From NCBI GenBank assembly GCA_037013685.1, contig CM072887.1, positions 47,295,154 to 47,359,153 on the forward strand: a stretch of DNA of 64,000 nucleotides, given 5' to 3'. Each line of letters begins with the position of its first letter. Position 1 is the stretch's first letter. A program made the position numbers and the translations under genes. The DNA comes from Acridotheres tristis (lineage: Eukaryota > Chordata > Aves > Passeriformes > Sturnidae). The notes beneath the pieces are model-generated. The model ran no database searches, was not told the DNA's origin, and worked only from the letters and a program-made list of their open reading frames with translations. Below, piece after piece: positions 26,591-39,200 of the stretch.

Positions 26591-29500
26591 TTTACCTTCT
26601 CTCTAAGAGTTTGTGCCCTTGTGCATGCCTGGCTGTGGATAACACAGTTTCTTTATAAATTACAACAAAAAGTGGAATACATCTGGCTGTTCTGGCTTCT
26701 GTCATGAGGCTGGCGAGGCATATCAGACCAAGTAAGCAGCAGCCATGTGTGGAAGCTACCAAGATGTAATTAGGATGTGGAAGCACAGGGTGTTGGTTAC
26801 CTTGGTCTCCTATGACTGAGCACTGGCATCTCCAGCTCTGATGAGGTTGGCTGCTAGGCAGATGTGTGTGTAGCATGAGGTTAAATCAGTAGAACTCCAA
26901 TGTATCATAGGACTAATTTACAGTGTCTTGTCAGTGTGTCTTTAGGAACATGTGCTGGTTATCTGATATGGGTTTTGTCTGGGTTGTTCTTACATGTGCG
27001 TTTTCAAGCCTTGCCTGTGGCATGCTGCTTTCCAAATTTGTGCTCGTTCCCAAGGTCTGGGTAGGTAACTTTGGAGGTGCTTGTACATACTTTGTAATGG
27101 GGCAGAACCTTTGGGTCAGTTTGTAACAGCAGAACATGAGGGGCACTCCAAACAACTCAATCAGAAACAAAAATACATAGCGGAAAGTTCAGTACAGTTG
27201 AGACCTTATAATGTGAAGCTAAAGTAGAAGACTTCAAATGAAAACGAAAATTAAAAAAAAATCAATTAAAATCAGTGGGAACAAACATTTTGGCCCAAAC
27301 TCAGTTTAAAACTGCTGCAGCCAGCATGAGATGGAGAGGTTGTATGTCGTGAAAGAGTCCAGAAAGGGCAATGTAGGAGACCAGCTGTCCTGTGTATACA
27401 GGCCATAGATCCTGTTGGTTTACAGATCTCTAAGCTGGAAACACAAACTCGATCATTTAGTTTACAACTGACAAGAGATATTATAAATGGCCTCTCAATG
27501 GGTACCACTAACATGGAAAGAAAATCTGCATTATCTTTTTGTGTTTAGATCTGAGAGAACTAAACAGATTGAAAAAAAGTTCCATGAAGTGAGGCATTAT
27601 TCTTTCACTAACTTAAATGTATATCTGCTTTGCTTTTACAAATCTCCCCAGATAAGAGGAGCTCAAAGCAAGCCACATTCGATGTACTATATAGGAGGTA
27701 GTACTTTCACAGGCTTCCTTAGGCTTAAAGTATATTCCTGAGAATTTTCACTAAGTGCTACATATTTCTTGAAGGAACTGAATCTGTTGAAACACACAGA
27801 GATGATGTTCTGACTTTTGACAGTACAGCAACAGAACATCACAAAAGACTAAAAGAGTGCGTTTGACAGGCTATGAAATAGGATCCAAATTATACAATAA
27901 ATGTAAAGCTTCAGGCTCCAGAAATATTTGAAAGAAGGCCTAAAGAAGGCAGTCAATTCCTAGGTATTCTAGACTTCAAAGATTAAACGACAAATGTGTG
28001 TGCAAAGTGGGAGGGATGGTAAAATCTGTGGGAAAATTCACGCCAAGCTTGACAGTCTTTATTAGTAGCTGTCAAGCACTTAGAAAGAAGAACTCACAAT
28101 GGCATTCAAGCTTGGACAGAGACTTTCAAAGTTACAGGGTTAATAATGTTCCTATTTTTAAGTATTTTCATAATAGTACACAGGCCTAGGCATTTTCAGA
28201 TGTTTTGGAAAATTGCTGAAGGATAGAACGCTTACAGAACAGGCTGAATACAGGGCACTTATGATATCAGAATGTCCCCATGTTTTAGCAGAGGAAGAGG
28301 ATAGGTGGAACAAGTTTTACATATTCACTTACAGAAAGCTAGCAATAACAAGAACTAACCACATAACATTGGTGCTCAGCAAAGGTGTCACTGGTTAAAT
28401 ATAACTGCAAAATAGAGTCGGGTTTTACCAATTGCAATTATACTGTTTTAAAATATATAATGAACCTGGAAACATACTGATAGAGAAAAGATGAATTCTC
28501 ACAAATAAAAGTGCATTATTGCACATAACAAAAAGATCTTTCTCAGAAGCTGTATTGATGGACTGTGTGTTACTATAAGGCTACATGGAGAAATTTGTTC
28601 TAATTTTTTCATGGGTAGAATTAAATCTGCATTTGTCAGATATGTCCTAGAAATTGCTATATCTTGTCCTGGTCTACCACCTGATAGGCAGCAATCTCCC
28701 CAGCACCCATGTACAGCAAAGCTGCATTGGGTACCTTGACCAAGCTTCATGGATGTGACCTAATTGACAGGGATGAGGCAGCTGTGGAAACGTGAATCTG
28801 GTTGGATTCAAGCAACTCTGCAATAATTACACAGTCAGTTCTCGAAAAATTCCCATGATCTGTGCAACCATTTTAACTTTGTATCCAATACGTAAACTGA
28901 TTTCTCACTTTGCTGAGACTAGAATCAACCAGAAGCAGCTGAAACTAATAGAGTTATAGTACCATGTACTAGAAAAAATTGTACCAGGACTCATATCTAT
29001 GTACAAAATTTGATTTAACTTTAGAGTTCCAAAAGCTTCTTGACATGAAGCTTTGCATGAAACAATACACCAGGATGGTAATAGCACACAGCTGCATTCA
29101 GCATTAACCTGCTGTCTAGTCTGTCTCTGCTCAGGATAACCCAGAGTGCAGGGGTAGCACAATGCAGGAAATTCGAAGATGTTAAAGAGACACAGGGCTG
29201 GATTATGAGGGCTACTGATAGTCTGCTCTTTGGGACCCATCAGGCATTTAAAACTCCTTTCTTTCCCATATACATAAAATTTCCTTTGTAGAGAATATAT
29301 ACTTAGGTTACCTAGAGGATACTGTGCTGAAGCAAAAATGTGTAGGAGAAATACAATGATATCTTGAGAAAATGTCTGAAAATGTCCCCATCCTGAAGAA
29401 CTACAGCCGTTCTTGAACTAAAAAAAGAATTAAACTGAAATGATAAAACCAGCAAGAGCTCAGAATTTAGAAGAATGTGTTGTCTTAAAAACCAAGAGAA

Positions 29501-32500
29501 GAATCTAAGTCAATGTTACTTGCAGTATCATGAAAAATAGCAACCAGACACACAAAAGGGAAAGATGGGGATAAAGGTTTATTGGACAGTGTCAGGATGA
29601 CTGAATGTCAAAAAAACACCCAGTCTTCATAAAAGATCAGTGATAAAAATACCATCCCACAAAAGCTGAAGATAGCAGAATAACCTTATAGGAATAAGTG
29701 TCCCACTTTTGTGAATGCGACCTATAGGATGAATTACTAAAATCTTAGCATAGGTAACTGAAGATTAGAAAGACAGCGTGTAGCTATAAGTGAGTATGCA
29801 CTGGACTAATAACCTTAAAATATATGACTGAGGAAACTCACAAAATAAGCCAAAATCCATTTTAAAAGCTTTAGATGTGAAAGGACAGCAGTAACAGGTA
29901 GAATATCCATAAAAGGATGCTATATTTAAAGATGGATGACATATACAGCAAATTAAGAGAAAGTAACTCTCCTCCAGCACTTTTTTCCCCCTTAGGAAAT
30001 AAAATTCAAAGATAGTTTGTGACACTTAAAGACATCCAGTGAAGGTTGTAATGAAGCATACAAAAGGAAGCAAATGAAAAAAGAGACAAGTGAGGTAGTG
30101 GATCAAAACCAAATTAACTTCATTTCATGAATTCATCATTTGAGCCATTCCATAGCTGTACTTCCAGATCTTTCAGAGATGTGCATATTTCTTATAATCC
30201 TAGATTTTTATATTCCTCTAGAATGAGACAACCTAATCATTTCCATTCTCTCTATCAGCTGAATCTTTAAAAGCTTATTTATACATGAAAGAGCCTGCCT
30301 AATTTTCTTCTGCTGCTTTTCAGGGGATGGTGCTGAGTTCACTGTCTCAGAGGTGTCTATGGTCCTACCAGAAAACCAAATTTTTTTCCTGTGGGTTGTC
30401 AGGAGTTTGAAAAGACTAACCAAACTGCTAATTATTGTTAAGGAGGCAAAGACTTTTGCTTTTAATCTGAAGAAGAACACAGATTACAGAGATTAAATCA
30501 AGAATCAAGGAATTTAAACCTTGGTTTATTCATGTTTTCTCAGCAAGAATTCTAGGGACAGGAAGATAATTTTATCTCTGAGAAGAGAAAAAATTACAAT
30601 GTGTAAGGATCTACTGTGCCCTGCCCTGACCTAGGAAGCATCACCTTAGGTTATAAGGTACTGAATAGGTACCTAAATCTAGTCAATGAAATATGAAATT
30701 AAAGTGAAAACATGCTTGAGATGAAGAGATTCCTGAAAGTAACATTAAAACAGTCTGGAGTAAGTACGAAATGTGTGCATGTTAACAGATACATATGTTT
30801 AGTGAAATGAGTTTAAAACACGTAGATCACCCACACAAGTTTATCCAAGATGCTGGGGCACCATATGATTATTCATTTACTCATCTTTAAATGGAACTAA
30901 CTTCCCAGAAAGCAAAAGTGTGAGGTCTTGCTAGAGACAGCTTTAGAGTTCCTTCTACCTCCTTCCTTCATTTATTCCAAGATACAATCTCATGCTGAAC
31001 CCTCTTCTGAACAACTGTAGTAATCACTGTGTTGAGTGGTGTAGGGAATCACCATGAGTTTCAAGATTGCAATAATTTACAGTCAAGGCTGTCTGACACA
31101 CCAAGGACCAAGCAGCAAATAGCTGATATACACGGCAGTTCACTAAAATCTGTTAGCTCTATGAAAATAGCCTCCAAATTTTTGAAAGATGCTAGCAGCA
31201 GAGTTTGAGGGTACAGCTATACAGTAATTCCTTGGATTAAAGTCTATCAAAATTACGAAAATATTATTACCCAGGTATCAAATCCCTACCGAAGGAAAAG
31301 GAACTTTCCAGAATCTATTCACATATTTGATTGCAAATGTAGCAAAAGGAATGTTCAGATGTCTTTTCTGACATCTTGAATGTTCATATTATCAGCAGAT
31401 TTGCAGAGACATGAAAATAATACTTCACTTAAACTTACTAACCATTTCCAATTTGAGAATTGAGATGAAAATCTGTAAGTCATTTAAACTGAACTACTTC
31501 ACCAGCTACTACTCAAAAATCAACTGCAAGTACATTTTTAACTGCTTGTGTAGAACTGTTGTTCTACAAATTGTGCTTGTGCACAATTACGCAAGGCCTG
31601 TTTCTAGTACCTGTAAGTTTTTAAGGTGAATATGAGGTTCATATCAAGCCAAGCTGAATATTTTTAAATTGTGCTAATATGTTGAGACAGTCAAGTATCA
31701 TTGAGATTTTTCAGATATTGCCATTTTGTTAAAGAGGGTTTTGTAAACAAAGTAATCACAAAAACCACATAAAGACAAAACTACCTGGATCTTTCCTTGA
31801 AAAAACAGTAATGTTAACTGACTCACAGTGTCATTTTTAACCACCAGGAATCTTGCTTTTCAACTCTACACATCACAGAGATGAGTAAAACAGTACTGAT
31901 AGATCCAAGGTTACCAGATATGGTAAGACTAATAACATATGAAGAAGAAATCTTGCATAGAGAGAGATGCTGGAGGAGAAGCCTCACATATATTTAGAGA
32001 TAAGTTAGTTTGTATCTGTTTCAGTATTATAAAACTATGGGACACCCACAGGTTAACACAATGAAATGAAAAGTTGCCATCTGAATCCATCATAATAAAC
32101 ACACGATGGGACAGAATTAGATAAATTGTGACATTAATGCTATTTTTAATGCTGCATAGCTGATCCTGGTAGCATTATCAAGAAGCAAAGGAGAGGGACA
32201 TAACATAATATAGTGTTCTTGGCAAGCTGCAAAATAGAACAGGGATCTCAGAACCTGAGACTCATCCAACCTATTTCAAGTGCATGAAACACAAAGGATG
32301 AAAATAAACCATAATAATAATGGATTATAAAAATAATGGTCTATAGACATATCAAAAAATACTGCCTGTGAACAGTGGAAAACAAGTAATTTAAGTAATT
32401 TTCCATCACATTAAGTACTAAAGAAAAGAAGAATCCAAAGAAAAAACAATATTGTCCTTTCCAGATCATAAAAATGCGTTTTCAATTTACAGAAAAAAAA

Positions 32501-34756
32501 AACCAACATCCTTTATACTTTGATGCTTTTGTTTGTCTTGGATGGTCATTTCAACAAGGGTTTATGAAAAAGTATCTTCATCATGCTTGCCTGGGTATGA
32601 GTGCCTGGGGATTTCATGCATTTTGGTACATGCATAGATATGCAGTGGCCACTACGCATGAAGATAGCTAATGAGTGGACTGATATATAAAAACATTTAT
32701 AAAAGCATTACTGAATTTATCAAGCTTTAATCACAGCAAAGTTCCTCTGATTACACATTTCAAATGGCTTCCTGACTGCACCTTCTTAAAATTCACCAGA
32801 TCCCATGTGCATTAGTACTAGGAACCACACTTTATTTAACCCTTTACTTTTTATTCAGACTCTGATTTCTGACACTTATAGACAAAGTTCACTTTCTCTG
32901 AATCAGTCACTGGTAATCTCCCTAGCCACCAAGGCCTCATTCTGAGCAGGCTTAAATCAAAACTATGGCAAATTGTACCAATACATAAATTGAATATAAA
33001 TGAGTAAATAAACCAAACATAAGAGACTAGGCTTAACATAAAAAAACTCTACTGAATCGGTCACCACTGAAGAATATAGGTTGTTTGAATTATCTCACAC
33101 TTTTGAAACTCACTGGTAACAGCTTCCAATGAACATTATTGCCTAGCTGGCACATCCCAAGCATTTACTAAAACTTAGGCTGATATTTCTGTTTCTTACT
33201 AAAATTGCCTGTGACTTCCTAGGGTAAGATTTTGTTTACAGCAATTTGTAACTGGGAAAAATACCTGTCTCTTTGCCTGCTGTTTACCTCAGACTCTCTT
33301 TTTTATTGATACCTTTTATAAATATCCAGAACAATTTTGTAATTTCTGCTATCATAGCCTCAGCAAAAGATTGTTCTGCCTTTGTAAAAATTCTCTTATG
33401 ACTTTCTTTTGAAAAGTTCTTGCAAACTCCATCTTGAAATTTGTGAGGGCATACAGAATTTTTTTTTTTTAGGCTGTCTTTTGAAAATATACATTTAGTC
33501 AATGCTTATCCCTTTTCTAAGTGTTCAGGGCCCAGGGAAGGGCTCTTGATCAATGTCCTATTCAAAAGAGGATCATCTCTGAGGTCAGACCAGTCTGAGA
33601 TCCATGGTAAAAAGTGTTGGAATCAGGGTCAGAGCAAGGAAATCAAACAGATCAAACAGGAGACTCCTGTGGAAGCTTGAAAATTTCCTTAGCGCCAATA
33701 GTCACTTCCAAAAGTGTCACTGTTTTTTACCTAGTTGGTTTTGCTGCTTCTAGAGATTGCTGATATAGATATCTAAGACCTATACTTCATTCTCCCAGAA
33801 AAATAATTACTACAAAAACAGCAAAATCAAAGCATCTAAAGACAGAATGGTGACTTTTCTAAAGACAAACATATTCATTTTTACTTTGTGTCTAAAACTA
33901 ATACTTAAAACTGTGTCATCCTCCTCTCTCAGATTTTTTAGGCAGCCAAAAAGATCAAAATTCTTACATGAAGTCAACTTAAAATACTGTTAAAATTTAA
34001 ATAATTTGTTTCAATATTAGGTTAAGATTTTTGTTCTTTTCGCTTTCTGACATGGTTCATTTCTTAAATGCAAATTCTTCTTAGATAAAAAAGAAAGAAT
34101 TTTCATTTACAAGACTCTTAATTAAAATACTTCAGTATTTCATAGAGAAAATATTTCAGGAAGTAAAAAAATGATTGCTTTTATGTCTTCAAAACAAACA
34201 TCTAACATGTTCACTCTCATAAATTTCTGTATGCTTTTGGTACCGTCAAAATGCCAGCTACCTTATTAAAATTAGAAAAACTTTTTCACCACCACTTCAT
34301 TTTCTTGCATAGCTTCAGAATATGAACTTCTTAACAATAAACTTAACTTCAGAACACGTTTGTGAGATGGGAGAAGAGGGTTAGCTACTTCTTCTTCATA
34401 GAAGCTGAAGTGAGACATGGGAGAAAACCAGTAAGTACAAACTAAACTGGAAATCCAATAAGGACACCCACTAACCAGTCTTTCAGACTACTACTACAGA
34501 AATTATTTTATTTAATCGATTCTGTATGTATTTTACATTAATTTTTATGGCAGATTAATGCACTCAGCAGTTTTGCAAATCATACCTCAGGGCTTCAAAG
34601 CCTGGATACTCACTAAAACCTTGTGCTACATGACATTGTCAGCATTACACAGAAATGTGATATAAGCAGGGTGTTGTGGCAGAGACAGAGTTTTTTCAAG
34701 AACATTATCATAAATGGTGATGTTGACCTGTTCTAATAACAGATGCTTTCTCCTTA
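26591..34756 (-). other. Intron segment, non-coding
   Basis: The first 600 bases (to about 27200) are richer in GC than their surroundings. They hold overlapping open frames on both strands (26592-26876 -, 26923-27126 +, 26931-27170 -), but I recognise no protein or repeat there; it could be an old unclassified repeat. The rest is plain AT-rich intron, and frames such as 28905-29240 (-) look like chance. Confidence 0.55.
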
Positions 34757-36290
34757 AGAAGGGACCCGTCAGGATCACTGAGTGCAGCTCCTTACCCCAT
34801 ACAGCACCATATCCAAGAGCGACACCTTATGTCCCAGAGTATTGTCCAAATACTTCTTGAACTCAGGCTCAAGAAATCAGGACAGGCTGGTGCTGTAGGA
34901 AGTGGTGTTCCACTTTCCTGGAGAGCTTGTTCCCGTGCCCAACCACCTTCTGGGTGAAGAACCTTTTCCTAATGTTCAACCTAAACCTCCTCCCCCTGAC
35001 ACAACTTCAGGCCATTCCCTCAGGTCGCTGATCAACACAGAGATCAGTGCCTGCCTCTTCTCTTCCCCTCATAAGTAGACTGCAGTGAGCTCTCCCCTCA
35101 GTCTCCTCCAGGCTGAACAGACCAAGTGACCTCAGCTGTTCCTCACATGGCTTCAGCTCCGACCCTTTACCATCCTTATGGCCCTCCTTTGGACACTCTC
35201 TAGTAGCTTAATGTCTTTTTTATGTTGTGGCACCCAAAGCTGCCCCGGCTCAGAGCAGAGCAGGACAATCCCCTCCCTTGCCCAGCTGTGATGCTGTGCT
35301 TGATGTACCCTAGGACAGGTTGGCTATCCTGGCTGCCAGGGCACTGCTGACTCATGTTAAATTCAGCACTGACCTGGACCCTCATGTCCCTTTCTGAGAT
35401 GGTGCCCTTCAGTCTCTCATTCTCCAGTCTGTACACACAACCAGGGCTGCTCCATCCCAGATGCAGAATCTGACACCCACCTTTGTTAAACTACATATAC
35501 CTGGTGACTGCCCAGCCCTCCAGTTTTTTGAGGCATCTCTTCCATTAAGGGAGTCAACAACTCCCAATTCAGTGTCACTGGCAAACTTACTTAGTATTCC
35601 TTCAAGTCCCGCATCCAAGTCACTAGTGAAAAGAACTGGACCTAAGAGTTTCTGAAGCACACGGGGCCAATGATGGAGCCCTGTATAACCCTACTGGTGA
35701 CAAGTCACCAGTCTGCTGTCACCTCATTCACTGTAACCCTTTGCACCTGACACATGAGCCAGCTGTTCACCCACCGTATAACCCGGTTATCCAGCTGTGT
35801 GCTGGACATTTTGTGAGAGATTGTATCAAAAACTTTACCGAAATCCAAATATATCAAATGGCCTCCCTTGATCAACCAGGTGTGTTACCCTGTCATAGAA
35901 GGAAATCAGGTTCAACAAGCTGGACTTTCCCCTCACAAAGCCATGCTGGTTGACTGAGTTGCCTTCCAGGTGTTTTTCAGTACTTCCCACAATAAGCCTT
36001 TCCATGATTCTAACAGTCACTGATGTGAGACTGATAGGCCTGGAGTTTCTGGGGTCCTCCTTCTTGCCCTTGAAAACTGCTTCCAGTCAACTAGAACCTC
36101 TCTAGGTGCCCAAGATCACTCAAAAATCACTGAGAAAGGCTTTGCAATGGCATTACATAGGTCCTTGAGGAGTGCCTGATGAATCTTATCAGGCCCCATA
36201 AATTTGTAGGGATCCAGCTGGAGCAGCAGATCCCAAAAAAAATTCAAGGTCAACTGCGAGTTGGTCGTTCTTGGTCCTCCTTGTCCTCTT
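34757..36290 (-). mobile_element. CR1 LINE, 5'-truncated ~1.5 kb copy with decayed reverse transcriptase region
   Basis: On the minus strand the order runs from the middle of ORF2 to the 3' UTR. It opens with a GPD-like segment near 36190, then a KKEDPRNSRPISLT-type segment near 36050. QHGFVRGKSSLLNLISFYDRV (about 35860-35940) follows, then GPVLFTSDLD and KFASDTELG near 35580-35640. The last coding part is a NMSQQ segment near 35360, before the 3' UTR. These are hallmarks of the CR1 reverse transcriptase C-terminal half. The frame is broken by stops and frameshifts, so it cannot encode an active enzyme. The catalytic FADD box reads FASD. The start within ORF2 reflects normal 5' truncation, and its exact upper limit is uncertain by about 80 bases. 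Confidence 0.93.
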
Positions 36291-39200
36291 GCCCTCTGAC
36301 TTATAACACGTGTGATATTCCCTGAGGCAGAGTTATTCCAAACAGCAGTTGCCTTCTGACACAGCCTTGCCTGTACCCAGAGGAGGTCTGCAGTGTGTAC
36401 TGAATAAAGCAGTGTCTTATGGAGAAGGAACCTTGCAGTTAATTAAGAAATGCTCCATGGCATTCTTAAATGCCAAGTGATTTACTTCATAACTTTAGGA
36501 ATAAAGTCAATAAGTAGTTCTCTGTGTGTGTACTCATGTTCACATCACAAATGTCCTCTTCCTCCAATTGTTTCTTCTCTTAAGAATGTATTTTCCCAGC
36601 AACCTCTTGCAATAGAATATAAGGTGTTTGTTATGTCCTCTTGTGAAATTATATCAGGCAAGAAATAAATTGAGGATCTGAACATAGGTTTGATGATTCA
36701 TGCATCTTTCATTTCCTACACAGTTACATTCCAGATTCTTCTCATGCTATCATTATTTTTACACCAATAAGCAAGAGTCCTCATAACAAGAAATTAGGCC
36801 AAGTACATGCAGGTCAGCATAAATAAATATACAACATTGAATATGTAGATTTTGTCCCATATTTCGTGGTGGAAGCATTTGATCTGTACATATAATAATT
36901 TGATGAACAACATGGGTTTTGAGGGTTCAGAAAATTAGAATGGAAAGCTCGTGTACAATTAAAATGTATATCAGGACCAAATAATGATGATATCTGTTCT
37001 TTGCTCAAGGTTTTGCATGAATGAAATGTCTCCAGAAGTGCTGACAGGTACTGATATGCTTGGGGAAAGGTGTAGATTTTAGCTAATCCCTACTCTTGAA
37101 AGATAGCATCTGCCCACTGACTAGCAAGCGGTCTTGGGTTTAGTTTCACTTTATTTTGGTATTTACTGGGCAGATAGATTGCTCTATGCTAGCATTATTA
37201 ACTAGGTATTCTTACATATAAGTGCATTGCTTCGGTCTTGTGTAATATGTTGTCATATATTGCCTCATAAAGGTTCTTTCCAGCCTTGAATACACAGACT
37301 TCCAACAGGTTCCTACAGGAATAGGCTCTGCCTAAATGCAGGTTCCCTTAGTGCCCTCTTCAGGGTTTCACCTCACTGAAGGGCATCTATTATTTTCAGT
37401 TCTATTCATCTTTTTTAATTCTTTGCCTATACATGAGACACTTTCAAAGCTTTCAACACCACATGTGGAAGAAAAGTTTAGTGCTGACCACCAAAGTTGA
37501 GAATAATAAACTTGCAAGATATAAGTGAAATTAAATGGGAAAACAGTGCTGTGCAAAACCAACCAGGTCTTAAGCTCAGGAGATTTAGTTTCATGTTCTG
37601 AGTTAGACATAAAAATTCTCAAGGAAGCTTTTTTTTCCCTGAAAGTCTACCTAGTTTAGGAAAATGTTGGTTCTTATTACCCATGTGAGAAATACATTGA
37701 AAGAAAGTATTTCTTAGGGTAGAGAAATTACAAAAATAATAGTATTGGGTTTTATTCATTTTCTTCTTTTGACTTCCTTTTTATTGTTGAAATTTGATTA
37801 TCATTTAAAAAACAAGCAAGGGTTTTATTTGAAGTGCAATAAGGGAGAAAATAGGAAACACTCTTTTAGTAATTTTTTTAGTTTACAGTGTTTTTTTAAA
37901 TCACCTTAGAGCTGACAATGCAATTGGGGCCTATCTCAGTCAGATCAAATCTGACCACTGGAGATACAAATGAATAGATTCTTCTTTTTAATAGGACATA
38001 TCTATGGGAATAGTCCATGAGATTAGGAAGTTTGTTCTCAGATTTTTCTGTACAGCATCTGCTGACACCATACCCTTATTTTCTGCTGCTTTGTTTGTCC
38101 TTAATGTGTAATTTTTTTCTATGAATGAGTAAAATATTTGCTTTAGTAAATGACTGCAAAATTGATATCGTGCCTAGGCTGATAAATTAGTATGATAATT
38201 TGGAACACTCATACATAATAATTAATAATTAGCAATGTCCAGAAATGATATTCTGTTTCTTGTATTGACTGCTACAGGCTGTTTGCATGACATTGTTGCT
38301 ATGTACTTCCACCTCCTCAGCACAAATTTAAAGCTGCTAGGCCTGACTCAGTCATATCATGAAAAGAATATCAAATTCCACAGCTGCTTTCCTCAACAGG
38401 AGGATATTTAGGCAAAGGATCTAAAAGGAAATGACAATTTATAAATACACACCTCAGACTTCCTTATGGCTATGATAAAGAAACAGATTCTCAGGTGAGA
38501 TGTGTAAATGAAATCATTAAAAATCCACAGAATTTATTGCATTTTTTTCTGTTTGTTATGAGTAAAAAAAAAATTCCAAGGACTTCCTGCAAGTTAAACG
38601 GTGACTACGTCAGTTTCTAGGCATGATATTCAGCTTCAGACCTTTTTTCCTGAGCAAAACTGACACTATCCAATCGTGCACTCAGTACCTAACACTGACA
38701 ATATTAATATATATTTTTATGTATGTTTAGGAAACACTTAAAGTGGATAAAATCAGGGGAGGATTTGATTATCAGGCTCCAGTGCTTATGTTCCACTCAG
38801 AAAAGAGTTTTTGTTCCTTCACAGTGACCTTTTCTTTTTCACATGGTAATGACCACAAACCCACTCCTGGTAACAAGCATAACAACATCCAATATTTTGA
38901 ATAGCCTATTGTCTAGCAAATAGGGTTCCTCTTATATTTACCCTTCAGTCTACAGGGATGCATTTTCAAAAAAAACACATAGAAAGTAAAGAGAAATTAA
39001 GCAATTGTACTTCAATTAAACTCAGCAATAGTCAAGGAGCTAATGCCTTGGGCACAGCTTTAAAAATGTTGAGATGAGCTCCAACTGACTGGGCAGCACT
39101 GCTATCTGCCAAAGGATCTGGATTTCAAGGTTATTTAGGCAGCATGGGTACTCACAACACTAAATTAGAACGGGCAAAATTAGAGCTAAGCCAGTGCAAT

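Noticed and set aside
36291..36420. Continuation of the CR1 ORF2 beyond the 34.7-36.3 kb copy
   Set aside because: Translation beyond about 36290 no longer resembles CR1 ORF2. The boundary was placed there, with some uncertainty.
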